From the NCBI GenBank assembly GCA_963680875.1, contig OY804579.1, positions 16,755,506 through 16,819,505 on the forward strand: a stretch of DNA of 64,000 nt, written 5' to 3'. The translations under genes and the position numbers were made by a program. Shown here piece by piece: positions 43,228-54,290 of this stretch. Positions within the stretch are counted from its first letter, which is position 1; the number at the start of each line of letters is the position of its first letter. The notes below the pieces were generated by a model that was not told the DNA's origin, did no database searches, and saw only the letters and a program-made list of their open reading frames with translations. This stretch comes from Bathymodiolus brooksi. Taxonomy: Eukaryota; Mollusca; Bivalvia; Mytilida; Modiolidae.

Positions 43228-43542
43228 AAATTGGGGATGTAGTATTTTTATTATCAATAGAACAGTTTTATAGGTGGCAAGGATTTCAAGAGTGGAGAGA
43301 GTTTGTTGTATATATTACGCAGGGCTTTGTGTAACAACAATCTATGTAATCTCCATACACATGGGTGTCACTTTGTAAATCTTGTTAAAGGCTTTGGGAG
43401 GTAGATGATGATTAAGATAAATTGTCATACTATATATCTGTTTTATTACTTGATAAAATGATAGACTAAGACCATGAGTTGTACTTCTTGTGCTGCGTTT
43501 ATTTTGATATCTAGGGTAAAAGTTCTTCTGAACAAACCAGGT
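43228..43542 (+). pseudogene. unidentified coding-like segment, copy 3
   Basis: It matches copy 1 (TTATTATCAATAGAACAGTT, TTATAGGTGGCAAGGA) and copy 2 (3' extension to AACAAACCA). A deletion of a few bases after GAGTTTGT breaks the frame, so this copy stops early. An acceptor-like GGGATGTAG|TATTTTT precedes it at the same place as in copy 1. Confidence 0.5.
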
Positions 43543-43544
43543 GT

Positions 43545-44384
43545 TTATGTAAGAATCAGTCGGTGGTTTCGATACATTTTCCGTTCTTTTACCTTCTATT
43601 AACGTACCATTTAAGGTATTTGATACTTAAGGTGTAATGGTATTCTAATAATGAGACATAACTGTATACAGTGTCCCTTTTATTGACGTTATTTACCCTA
43701 TCCTGATTTTAGCATGATTTAATTTGCACGTAACATTTTATTTAATGCCATGTAATGATTCTTTTTGTATAAATAAAAAAGAAGCAATGTGAATGATTCA
43801 AACTCTAGTCCAGTTTTACAAAACTTACCATTACGTTTAAATTAATATGTTAACACTTGTATGCAGGTAAATATTAGAAATTTAATACATTTTATCTATA
43901 GTAATAGATGTATATTTAAAGACGTTATTTTTCACAATTGATAATCGAATAGTTTAGGCAGGTGGGACGAACATGGCGTTTAACTAGCAAACGAAAGAAC
44001 GAGGCCATTTTCCAATATAGCCAGCATTCTAGTTAGAAAAACGGTTAAAGTATACAAATGGTTAATGTAGACAAACGGTTAATGTATGTAATTTGGCATG
44101 GAGATTGGCGTAACTTCCATTATTTGAAATTTCCTTTCTAGTTTGTATATTCATCAGTGTAATGCTAAGCTATTTAACTTTTAATTAGATCTTACTATGC
44201 TCTTTCCAGCCACCACCAACTCCATCCCAAGAAAAAAACAAAACAAAGCAAAGACAAAAACAATAGTATTCTAATATGACGTTCTTCATTGGCTGTATAG
44301 ATAATGCCGTGATAAAATTTCAGATAGATTATGATTTTATCTATTTATACAGAACCTTCGTACATCTATATCCATCAAAAATCC
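43545..44384. other. AT-rich intergenic stretch, nothing recognised
   Basis: A short triplet of ACGGTTAA-type words occurs near 44040-44090 (AAACGGTTAA, AAATGGTTAATGTA, AAACGGTTAATGTA). Nothing else is supported. Confidence 0.45.
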
Positions 44385-47300
44385 CCCTAAAATGTTCGTG
44401 TTGTTTCTTTTAATATTCAATCCCCCTAAAATGTTCGTGTTGTTTCTTTTGATATTCAATCCCCCTAAAATGTTAGTGTTGTTTCTTTTAATATTCAATC
44501 CCAATGAAATGTCCGTGTTGTTTCTTTTGATATTCAATCCCCCTAAAATGTTCGTGTTGTTTCTTTTGATATTCAATCCCCCTAAAATGTTCGTGTTGTT
44601 TCTTTTGATATTCAATCCCCCTAAAATGTTCGTGTTGTTTCTATTGATATTCAATCCCAATGAAATGTTCGTGTTGTTTCTTTTGATATTCAATCCCCCT
44701 AAAATGTTCGTGTTGTTTCTTTTCATATTCAATCCCCCTAAAATGTTCGTGTTGTTTCTATTGATATTCAATTCCCCCTAAAATGTTCGTGTTGTTTCTT
44801 TTGATATTCAATCCCCCTAAAATGTTCGTGTTGTTTCTTTTGATATTCAATTCCCCCTAAAATGTTCGTGTTGTTTCTTTTGATATTCAATCCCCCTAAA
44901 ATGTTCGTGTTGTTTCTTTTGATATTCAATCCCCCTAAAATGTTCGTGTTGTTTCTTTTGATATTCAATCCCCCTAAAATGTTCGTGTTGTTTCTATTGA
45001 TATTCAATCCCAATGAAATGTTCGTGTTGTTTCTTTTGATATTCAATCCCCCTAAAATGTTCGTGTTGTTTCTTTTGATATTCAATCCCCCTAAAATGTT
45101 CGTGTTGTTTCTTTTGATATTCAATCCCCTAAAATGTTCGTGTTGTTTCTTTTGATATTCAATTCCCCCTAAAATGTTCGTGTTGTTTCTATTGATATTC
45201 AATCCCAATGAAATGTTCGTGTTGTTTCTTTTGATATTCAATCCCCCTAAAATGTTCGTGTTGTTTCTTTTGATATTCAATCCCCCTAAAATGTTCGTGT
45301 TGTTTCTTTTGATATTCAATTCCCCCTAAAATGTTCGTGTTGTTTCTTTTGATATTCAATCCCCCTAAAATGTTCGTGTTGTTTCTTTTGATATTCAATC
45401 CCCCTAAAATGTTTCTTGTTGTTTCTTTTGATATTCAATCCCCCTAAAATGTTCGTGTTGTTTCTTTTGATATTCAATCCCCCTAAAATGTTCGTGTTGT
45501 TTCTTTTGATATTCAATTCCCCCTAAAATGTTCGTGTTGTTTCTATTGATATTCAATCCCAATGAAATGTTCGTGTTGTTTCTTTTGATATTCAATTCCC
45601 CCTAAAATGTTCGTGTTGTTTCTTTTGATATTCAATCCCCCTAAAATGTTCGTGTTGTTTCTTTTGATATTCAATTCCCCCTGAAATGTTCGTGTTGTTT
45701 CTATTGATATTCAATCCCAATGAAATGTTCGTGTTGTTTCTTTTGATATTCAATCCCCCTAAAATGTTCGTGTTATTTCTTTTGATATTCAATTCCCCCT
45801 AAAATGTTCGTGTTGTTTCTATTGATATTCAATCCCAATGAAATGTTCGTGTTGTTTCTTTTGATATTCAATTCCCCCTAAAATGTTCGTGTTGTTTCTT
45901 TTGATATTCAATTCCCCCTAAAATGTTCGTGTTGTTTCTATTGATATTCAATCCCAATGAAATGTTCGTGTTGTTTCTTTTGATATTCAATCCCCCCTAA
46001 AATGTTCGTGTTGTTTCTTTTGATATTCAATCCCAATGAAATGTTCGTGTTGTTTCTTTTCATATTCAATCCCCCTAAAATGTTCGTGTTGTTTCTTTTC
46101 ATATTCAATCCCCCTAAAATGTTCGTGTTGTTTCTTTTGATATTCAATTCCCCCTAAAATGTTCGTGTTGTTTCTTTTGATATTCAATCCCCCTAAAATG
46201 TTCGTGTTGTTTCTTTTGATATTCAATCCCCCTAAAATGTTCGTGTTGTTTCTTTTGATATTCAATCCCCCTAAAATGTTCGTGTTGTTTCTTTTGATAT
46301 TCAATTCCCCCTAAAATGTTCGTGTTGTTTCTTTTGATATTCAATCCCCCTAAAATGTTCGTGTTGTTTCTTTTGATATTCAATCCCCCTAAAATGTTCG
46401 TGTTGTTTCTTTTGATATTCAATTCCCCCTAAAATGTTCGTGTTGTTTCTATTGATATTCAATCCCAATGAAATGTTCGTGTTGTTTCTTTTGATATTCA
46501 ATCCCCCTAAAATGTTCGTGTTGTTTCTTTTGATATTCAATCCCCCTAAAATGTTCGTGTTGTTTCTTTTAATATTCAATCCCCCTAAAATGTTCGTGTT
46601 GTTTCTTTTGATATTCAATCCCCCTAAAATGTTCGTGTTGTTTCTTTTGATATTCAATCCCCCTAAAATGTTCGTGTTGTTTCTTTTGATATTCAATTCC
46701 CCCTAAAATGTTCGTGTTGTTTCTTTTGATATTCAATCCCCCTAAAATGTTCGTGTTGTTTCTTTTGATATTCAATCCCCCTAAAATGTTCGTGTTGTTT
46801 CTTTTGATATTCAATCCCAATGAAATGTTCGTGTTGTTTCTTTTGATATTCAATTCCCCCTAAAATGTTCGTGTTGTTTCTTTTGATATTCAATTCCCCC
46901 TAAAATGTTCGTGTTGTTTCTTTTGATATTCAATTCCCCCTAAAATGTTCGTGTTGTTTCTATTGATATTCAATCCCAATGAAATGTTCGTGTTGTTTCT
47001 TTTCATATTCAATCCCCCTAAAATGTTCGTGTTGTTTCTTTTGATATTTAATTCCCCCTAAAATGTTCGTGTTGTTTCTTTTGATATTCAATCCCCCTAA
47101 AATGTTCGTGTTGTTTCTTTTGATATTCAATCCCCCTAAAATGTTCGTGTTGTTTCTTTTGATATTCAATCCCCCTAAAATGTTCGTGTTGTTTCTTTTG
47201 ATATTCAATCCCCCTAAAATGTTCGTGTTGTTTCTTTTGATATTCAATTCCCCCTAAAATGTTCGTGTTGTTTCTATTGATATTCAATCCCAATGAAATG

Positions 47301-47995
47301 TTCGTGTTGTTTCTTTTGATATTCAATTCCCCCTAAAATGTTCGTGTTGTTTCTTTTGATATTCAATTCCCCCTAAAATGTTCGTGTTGTTTCTTTTGAT
47401 ATTCAATTCCCCCTAAAATGTTCGTGTTGTTTCTATTGATATTCAATCCCAATGAAATGTTCGTGTTGTTTCTTTTGATATTCAATCCCCCTAAAATGTT
47501 CGTGTTGTTTCTTTTGATATTCAATCCCCCTAAAATGTTCGTGTTGTTTCTTTTGATATTCAATCCCCCTAAAATGTTCGTGTTGTTTCTTTTGATATTC
47601 AATCCCCCTAAAATGTTCGTGTTGTTTCTTTTGATATTCAATCCCCCTAAAATGTTCGTGTTGTTTCTTTTGATATTCAATCCCCCTAAAATGTTCGTGT
47701 TGTTTCTTTTGATATTCAATCCCCCTAATATGTTCGTGTTGTTTCTTTTGATATTCAATCCCCCTAAAATGTTCGTGTTGTTTCTTTTGATATTCAATTC
47801 CCCCTAAAATGTTCGTGTTGTTTCTATTGATATTCAATCCCAATGAAATGTTCGTGTTGTTTCTTTTGATATTCAATCCCCCTAAAATGTTCGTGTTGTT
47901 TCTTTTGATATTCAATCCCCCTAAAATGTTCGTGTTGTTTCTTTTGATATTCAATCCCCCCTAAAATGTTCGTGTTGTTTCTTTTAATATTCGCT
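44385..47995. repeat. 39-bp tandem array, about 92 copies
   Basis: The unit is CCCCCTAAAATGTTCGTGTT plus GTTTCTTTTGATATTCAAT (39 bp). Two regular variants occur: CCCAATGAAATG in place of CCCCCTAAAATG (about 15 times), usually preceded by a CTATTGATATT change; and a 40-bp unit with an extra T (AATTCCCCC). Both strands have stop-free frames in the unit (MFVLFLLIFNPPK on plus; NIKRNNTNILGGL and EYQKKQHEHFRGI on minus), so many overlapping frames of 60-180 codons appear. None has a gene-like context. Confidence 0.97.
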
Positions 47996-48204
47996 TTAAT
48001 TCCTGTGACAAAATACTAAAGATAATTAGGATCGAATTTTACTTTAGTTGATTGTTGACTTCTGGTGAAGTTGATGAACCCTGGTTACATTGACACCTAG
48101 TTACTGATTTTATTTTACGATTTGTTTTAGCATTTTACTTGCTTTTAATGCAAATATAAAAATATCAGTGTACTTGTCTATATAGAAAAAAACTTGTTTA
48201 CATG

Positions 48205-48372
48205 AATGAGCGCCCGAGTTCACCACTGCTTTTAGTGGGATTCGTGTTGCTCAATCTTTAGTTTTCTGTGTAGTGTTTTGTAGATCATTGTTTATCTTTT
48301 TTCTCTTGGCCATTGCTTTGTCTGTCTTTCTTTGATTTACGGTTTCTGGTTATCCCTTATGTATCTTAAACT
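48205..48372 (+). repeat. dispersed repeat D2, plus orientation
   Basis: GAGTTCACCACTGCTTTTAG, TGGGATTCGTGTTGCTCAAT, TTTTCTGTGTAGTGTTTTGT, AGATCATTGTTTATC, CTTTGATTTACGGTTTCTGG. This is the fullest plus-strand D2 copy in the window. A fragment of the same words lies at 52995-53065. Confidence 0.82.
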
Positions 48373-48474
48373 TGTCTTACCGTTGTAATACTTGATTGCA
48401 ATATCTGTCACTACTAGTCACATCGTATCTTTCACAACTGTTCAATGTACGTTTGATTTCTGCAATAAACTGAA

Positions 48475-48610
48475 AAATAATAAAATACCACACTGTCGGA
48501 ACAATTCCCAAATCTAATTGCAAAACCAAAGAGGCAAATTCGATACCTTAAATACACAAATACAAGAACGCTCACTTTCCTGGCTTGGTATAGGTATTTT
48601 ATTCGCTAAA
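48475..48610. repeat. dispersed repeat D3, copy 2
   Basis: AATACCACACTGTCGGAACA, TTCCCAAATCTAATTGCAAA, then ACGCTCACTTTCCTGGCTTG. Related to 34160-34310 and 48955-49080. Confidence 0.75.
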
Positions 48611-48954
48611 TCATTCTTTCTTATGGAAAACAGATAGTAGCAGCTGTAATAAATGGGAATATTATAAGAACTATAAACAGCATGTTCATTGTATTCTAAT
48701 TTGAAAAGCTGTGTCCGACTTAGTAATAGACATTACTCTCTTAATAGTGGCATTTCAATTGGAAAGATTTTACAATCAGCACGTTACTTACTATATGTTG
48801 ACGAAATGCAAAACTACAATCAGCACGTTCGTGTAAGGCTTGTTGCTGTGACTGTAGCTTCGAGATTGGCGATTCAGTGGTTAATATACAGTACAGAAAA
48901 ATACCATAATCATTGATCAACGACATCAGACTCTGGGCTATACAATGATATAGG

Positions 48955-49080
48955 TAACTAAAATATCATACTGGCACAACAATTCCAAAATCTAATAGAA
49001 AAATCGTAGAAAGAGGACAAATGATACCATTAACACACACATACATGACCGCTCACTTTCCTGGCTTGGAATAGGCATTT
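48955..49080. repeat. dispersed repeat D3, copy 3
   Basis: AACAATTCCAAAATCTAATA and ACCGCTCACTTTCCTGGCTT, the same order as the copy 480 bp upstream; both are followed by an ATAGG(T/C)ATTT word. Confidence 0.72.
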
Positions 49081-50061
49081 CAATAAAAAGTGGCGGGTCT
49101 AAGCTAGTTTTTATTGTCCAAACGTCTCCACTTAGTGAAATGATGCGCTTTTTGCAATTGCAAGTATGGAAATCTTTTTGTGGAGTATGCAGCAAAACTT
49201 GCAGGACATCATGGCGATTCTATGTCGACAAGGAGGATATAAAACCGATCATGTACTGATCAAACATCGACAAATGTTGAGAGGAACATATCCTTTTGAT
49301 TTTATTTAAACTGATGTTAAAATTTGTCTTATTCGATAATTACACTTTCAGGAAGAATGTTACTTTGTTTTATCATTCTCATTTATTATTTTGAACCCCC
49401 CCCCCCCCCCTCTCCCCCCCCCCCCCCCCCCCCCCCTAAAGATAAAATGTGTGATTGCAAAGAAGGATACATATTTTCAAGTAACATAAGCATTATGACT
49501 GATTAAATAAAAGTCGCTACTAAGTCTATCTTTTAAGACATGTTGCTTGCAAGCTGTTTCATGCATGATTGACTGTGCTCTTGTTTTCTTTTGCTGAAGA
49601 GGAGAAGGGGTTCCACAGTCATCTTTCATAGATAGAAAAAAATTGAAGATCACTGGTCTCAGAAAAAATAAAATCATGAAGAATTATTGGAAATTATCAT
49701 TCAACAAGGTAAGTAAGAATGTCACGGGAAAGAAAAAGACCACAATCACAGATGACGAATATAAACCCCCTCCTTGTTAAATACTATACAGTTTATTGTC
49801 TAGTGAATCAGGAAGGTTATACTTGTAGGAATATTAGAAAGAAAACATTGTTTGTTTAACTCCCTTTATTTCAATAATTGATGTAGAAATTCCTTTGAAC
49901 GGTCACTATATGTTAACACAACCAAGTAATGAGGAAATATTTAATTGTGCTATAAGCTATGTAAAGAATACTAAGGTGTTTATTGCTATCGTATATATAT
50001 AATCTTACATTGTTTTATGTTAACATTGAACAGTGTCCGGATAATTTTGTACCTCATGTAC
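49081..50061. other. intergenic stretch with a poly-C tract
   Basis: 49398-49437 is almost pure C, split by TCT. A proline-rich frame across it (49324-49506) is a by-product. No gene is seen. Confidence 0.5.
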
Positions 50062-50111
50062 AGGGCCACTCTTAAGCTAATTCGACCAATTGCTCCCAGT
50101 TGGACCTCGCA

Positions 50112-50394
50112 CTTAAGGTGGTACCATACACTTCAGGTAAAATTTGATCCGCTCGTTTAATTTTCTTATTTTTTTGGCAGTGTGTTTGAATATATCCACT
50201 GTAATAAATATCAAAATTTTAACAAATTCCAAACAACAGACTAAGAGCTATAAATTTACTAGCCACATAGCAGCTTTTCTCTCTATGGCTTTAATCACCG
50301 AGATGCTTAAAGTCTGTATACAAACATCATATGATCAAAACGTTCAACTGATTTTAAAGAGTTATCTCCCTGTAGTGTATGGTACCCCCTTAAG
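50112..50394. mobile_element. 283-bp MITE with 21-bp terminal inverted repeats
   Basis: The left end CTTAAGGTGGTACCATACACT and the reverse complement of the right end agree at 20 of 21 positions. A second, outer pair, GGGCCACTCTTAAG (about 50062) with CTTAAGTGGCCC (to about 50401), suggests a nested or extended terminus. Target-site duplications are not clear. A 103-codon plus-strand frame inside is a by-product. Confidence 0.78.
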
Positions 50395-50401
50395 TGGCCC
50401 C

Positions 50402-51207
50402 ACGCTGGAGTTATCTACACTTGGCTGTTCAAGATTTTATTGGTACACTAGCTAGACACAAACATGTGCTACATGAGGTCATACATCAACATATTTACAA
50501 ATACAAATAACAGAACGAGTAAGTAGACAGGCAAAAGAGCATAAAACGAACATTGAAATTAGAATAACGTATTCAGTTTGTTCACAAAAACAGCTATATT
50601 ACTTAACAGTTTTACATTACACAGTGACAACATGCCACCCATTTTGTTTATATTACTAATACGAAACCGGCACGGCCATGAATGCTCGCGCATCTGAAAA
50701 TTTTCTGGCAATTTCACGCTCATCCAGTGCAACAAAAAGTGTCGAGATTTTTTGGGCCGAGATATATTGGGGACGACTTATTTTTAGGGCCGAATCTAGT
50801 CTCATTCAATCGAGCTGTCGTTCCTTTTATTGGAGTTATCGTTCCTTACGAAATCTCAAAAATTAACTTCCACGTAGAAACAAAAATTCTTGTCATTATG
50901 TCAGAAGAGATTTAATCAATTAAAAAATATCAATATAAGTAAAACAAGCTAACAAAATGACTTTTATTACACACGGGTTCCGGGTTTCAGTGGTATCTGA
51001 CGTACGAGAGAGGGTACGAGACTTCAGGATCACCTTTGCGCTTTATGTTAAGAAGATCTTCATTAATTGAGTGTGTTAGTGTGTTACACGGAAACCGGTG
51101 TTTACAAAGCATCGATTTTTTTTTCTTCGATGGTATGTTCAGCCATGTTTGTTAAAAAATCCTAAGTACACATTTTATACCATAAAGAGCTCGCTTAAGC
51201 TCGCATA
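50402..51207. other. intergenic stretch, nothing recognised
   Basis: Two overlapping plus-strand frames near 50680-50915 show no recognisable domain. No repeat family assigned. Confidence 0.45.
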
Positions 51208-52398
51208 TTAGGAGTTAGATGATAATACCTTGGTATATGTTTTTTGTCTTAATTCAAAAACAGCTTCATTTTTACAGAGGAAGAGGTAGTGATATTCATC
51301 ACCAACTTCTTCTCTACACACATGACAAATTCTGTCCTCTCTAGAAATGTTCTGCCACCTTCCCGTTTCTATTGGCATCTTACAATTAGATGTCCTTAAT
51401 TTTGATATCTGCTTTCTTCCAAACTCAAATAATCTAGACAAATAGTTTTCGTAGCAAAATTCTGTTTTGAATGTCGCATAGAATTGACCTCTAGACGAGT
51501 TTTCAATATCGGAAAATCATACCTGAATAAATTGATCTCGAAGACGCTCAAATAATAAGGGTTTCAGGTTACAAAATTTAACATGAATTTGGTTTGTAAA
51601 TATATATCCGAGACCTGTTCCGTCAAATACAGATCTTATATGAGAAATCCATCTGAAATCATAACCATCATTCGTTTGTAGATTAAACATTAATTTATAA
51701 AGAATACCACTAAGCTTGTTCTCATTTGTATAAGCTTACACCAGAAGGAAATCATTATCAGCTGCACTCTTATATTCAAAGGGTGGCGGCCTAACTCTCC
51801 ATAGACCATAAAGTTTGGAGTAGACAATCTTGGATTCAGAATTTGCTTGCAGAATTGCAGGTGTACTCGTTTTAAAATCTTAATATTCTCTTAACCTCAA
51901 ACCTCAGATCCATAAAGTAGAATAGGATCAACTAAAGAGTCGAACAATTTCAACTGAACATTGATCGGTATATTTTGGTTTCGTATTTTCTTGTAAATAG
52001 CGAACAATGACTTTTGTGACTGTTCTACTAATTTTTTTCTAGCATCAAACAAATTTCCGTAATATTCAAAAACTATACCAAGGTATGTGAGAGAATCAAC
52101 AATTTCTAACGCTGCGCCATTTAGTTTGACAATATAATTTTGCCTACCTTTTCTTTTATTAAAAACAATTACTTTAGTTTTTGATGAGTTTACTGATAAT
52201 TTCCATAAAGTACAATATTCTTGAAAAATATCTAAGGCTTTTTGCATACCCTCTAAAGATTCAGAAAAAATAACGGTATCATCAGCATATAGTAAAACAA
52301 AAATTTTAATAAAGGTATGAAGTGTGTTTTGTATCTTTTCTGTGATAGTACCAAGAGGTAAGGCGTTTAGTTCTTCAAAATAATCTTCTAAATCGTTT
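51208..52398 (-). pseudogene. LINE (non-LTR retrotransposon) ORF2, C-terminal half, decayed
   Basis: Read on the minus strand, 52398-52250 gives DLEDYFEEL and LLYADDTVIFSES, with the catalytic YADD of reverse transcriptase at about 52289-52278. 52247-51897 continues with LWKLSVNSSKTKVIVFNK, LTYLGIVF and FDSLVDPILLYGSEV, the thumb and after. In another frame 51680-51530 gives DFRWISHIRSVFDGTG, and 51441-51208 gives KISKLRTSNCKMPIETGRW-like sequence (FGRKQISKLRTSNCKMPIE), REDRICHVC and DEYHYLFLC, the C-terminal zinc-knuckle-like region, then a stop. At least two frame changes and stops separate these blocks. The endonuclease and N-terminal RT are absent (5' truncation near 52398). The clade is unresolved. 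Confidence 0.9.
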
Positions 52399-53204
52399 CA
52401 AGTACACACAACAACATACTGCAGGTTTTACAGAGAACAGCAATGATTATATTTGTGATGGGGCCCGGCACCTCCTAAAGCCAGACCTGTTCCTATGGTT
52501 ACTTAATTTTGTTATATTCGCCTCTCAAAGTTGTTCCGGTCATATCTTTTTTATTAGATATTTTCCGGAAAAAAATTTGCTAAACCACCTAGGCCAACAG
52601 ACAAAATTTCTCGCAAATTTCCTCAAGAAAAGGTACTTGTTGTGTCATTTAATTTTCCCAAAAGAAAACATGCTGATTATTAATTTTCCGTTAGAATATT
52701 TAAATTTTAAATATACATGTTTTCTTTTTCTTCTTTAAAGAATTAAAATTTCCGAAATAAAACAATTCTACTTAAGTTTTATTAATATCTAGTAAATATG
52801 GATCAAGATCAAGCTTATAATTGTCTAACGTGGCATATACAAAATGCAAAACTATATGCAATATCACATTTAATTTATTTAATAGGACATGGCCTTTCTC
52901 TCGCTCTCGCTCTCTCTCTCTCATTATAATTGTATGAACACATGTACAATATAATGATTTGCATGCTTAATTGTTATTTATTCATTGTAAACTGGGCTTC
53001 AAAAGTTGTTTTCTGTGTAGTGTTTTGTAGATCATTGTTTGTCTTTTTTGTAATTGTATTGTAAATCCTGCGATTTACTGCTTCAAGCTTTCCTTTTTTG
53101 ATAGCTTCTCCCCAATCCATTTCATTTTTATCTCAATAAAATATGTTTTAAACACTAATGGAATATTTCAAATCGTTGATTGGTTGTTTTTGTTTAACGT
53201 TGCT
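52399..53204. other. intergenic stretch with a D2 fragment and CT-rich microsatellite
   Basis: 52893-52922 is (TCTC/GCTC)n. 52995-53065 holds D2 words (TTTTCTGTGTAGTGTTTTGT, AGATCATTGTTTGTC). Nothing else is supported. Confidence 0.6.
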
Positions 53205-54290
53205 TAGTGACTACCCGGTTCGATAGCGTAATGACTAACGTGTTCGCCTCGTGGATTCGAACCTGGTCGGTTCAAATCAATTCTATGAAATTGGTATGTA
53301 TTGCTTCTTTGCTTAGAACACAACACCAATGAATAACAGCAACGACTGGTTGCCTCCAGGTCGGGATAATGTATCGGCCCAGCGGAGCTACATTTTTACA
53401 TGTTCACCTGTGTACTATTTTTCTGTGAACTAGCAATACAAGCCGTCAAAATTCAGTATGGACAAAGATCTGAACCTGCGCAGACTAAACCCATTCAAAA
53501 CAAACATAAACATTGTACGTCACAATTTTAAAAACCAATCACAACAAACTGACCGGCGCAAACACTTTCCAGGGGAAACCTACACAACGACGTCAAATAC
53601 GGTGAACCAATCGCTAAGGGAGAATAATACGTAATTCCCCAACTGATGTGAGCAATGAAGGGAATTCCCATTCAAAGTATAAATAAATGAAATCAAGTTT
53701 TACTATTTTTGCTTTTAATCAGGTACAGATTTCAACATACAAATTCAATCAATCAACGATAAATACTTGCAAAGCGCGATCACAGGCACTCGGGTACACT
53801 GTAATTTTCGTTATTTTCAATAAAATTAAATATTTTCCCTTTTAGTGCCTCTATTCTAACCTTCTCTACGCAGAATCACCTAATTTTGACGTATTTTACA
53901 CATTTGGATACAACCCATTTTTTTCTACAAATACTATAATATCAACTGTGAGCGCGATAAGAAAATCAAAATGAATTATATCCAGTAATAAAGCTTCGGT
54001 TCCTACGAAGTTAAGCGTCCTTCGCATATACGTGAATTCACGTGAACGCAAAATTTGTTTTTTCATCGTGACGTACGATGTTTGTTTTAAGTGGGAATTT
54101 CCAAGGTCATGTTTGCGCACGTCGGTTTACTTGTCCATGCATTGTTCATACTGAATTTTGACGGCTTGTATAAAAACTAAGTCTGTGGTACAAAACAGAC
54201 ACCATCCTCTCATTAGAATGGTTCTCGCAATGATATGAAACTGAAACATTAGTGCTCAGTTGGCGCTAAACACTAATTTCGTTAAAGGTT
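53205..54290 (+). mobile_element. SINE-2 copy split in two by a DNA transposon
   Basis: The left half 53205-53447 has a tRNA-like head (CGATAGCGTAATGACTAACG, GGATTCGAACC) and body ending CTGTGAACTAGCAATA. The right half 54170-54290 resumes at TATAAAAACTAAG and continues through TCTCATT, TGGTTCTCGCAATGATATG and CAGTTGGCGCTAAAC. In the intact SINE-2 at 42854 (reversed) the two joined words are AGCTAGCACTATAAAAACCC, exactly bridging the site. Confidence 0.85.
53448..54169. mobile_element. TA-flanked inverted-repeat DNA transposon (non-autonomous)
   Basis: The left end CAAGCCGTCAAAATTCAGTA and the right end TACTGAATTTTGACGGCTTG are exact reverse complements, and the pairing continues with mismatches for about 90 bp (shared AAAACAAACAT and CGTACGTCAC words). 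It is flanked by TA on both sides inside a SINE, which suggests a TA target-site duplication as in Tc1/mariner-type elements. No transposase is encoded; a 74-codon minus-strand frame (53896-54120) shows no known motif. Confidence 0.85.

Noticed and set aside
44337..47954. Dozens of overlapping frames on both strands of the 44-48 kb array
   Set aside because: Same reason: the 39-bp period and stop-free unit. Frames end wherever units shift, with no shared start or stop.
34657..48000. CRISPR-like arrays
   Set aside because: Units are contiguous with no unique spacers, and this is an animal genome. These are minisatellites.
44385..48372. Origin of the 44-48 kb array from repeat D2 via the shared word TTCGTGTTG
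   Set aside because: Only nine bases are shared with D2 at 48240; flanking bases do not align, so chance cannot be excluded.
49324..49506. A proline-rich short protein
   Set aside because: The prolines come from a poly-C tract that is probably unstable in length.
50144..50455. A 103-codon plus-strand gene
   Set aside because: It lies almost entirely within a 283-bp MITE and shows no known domain.
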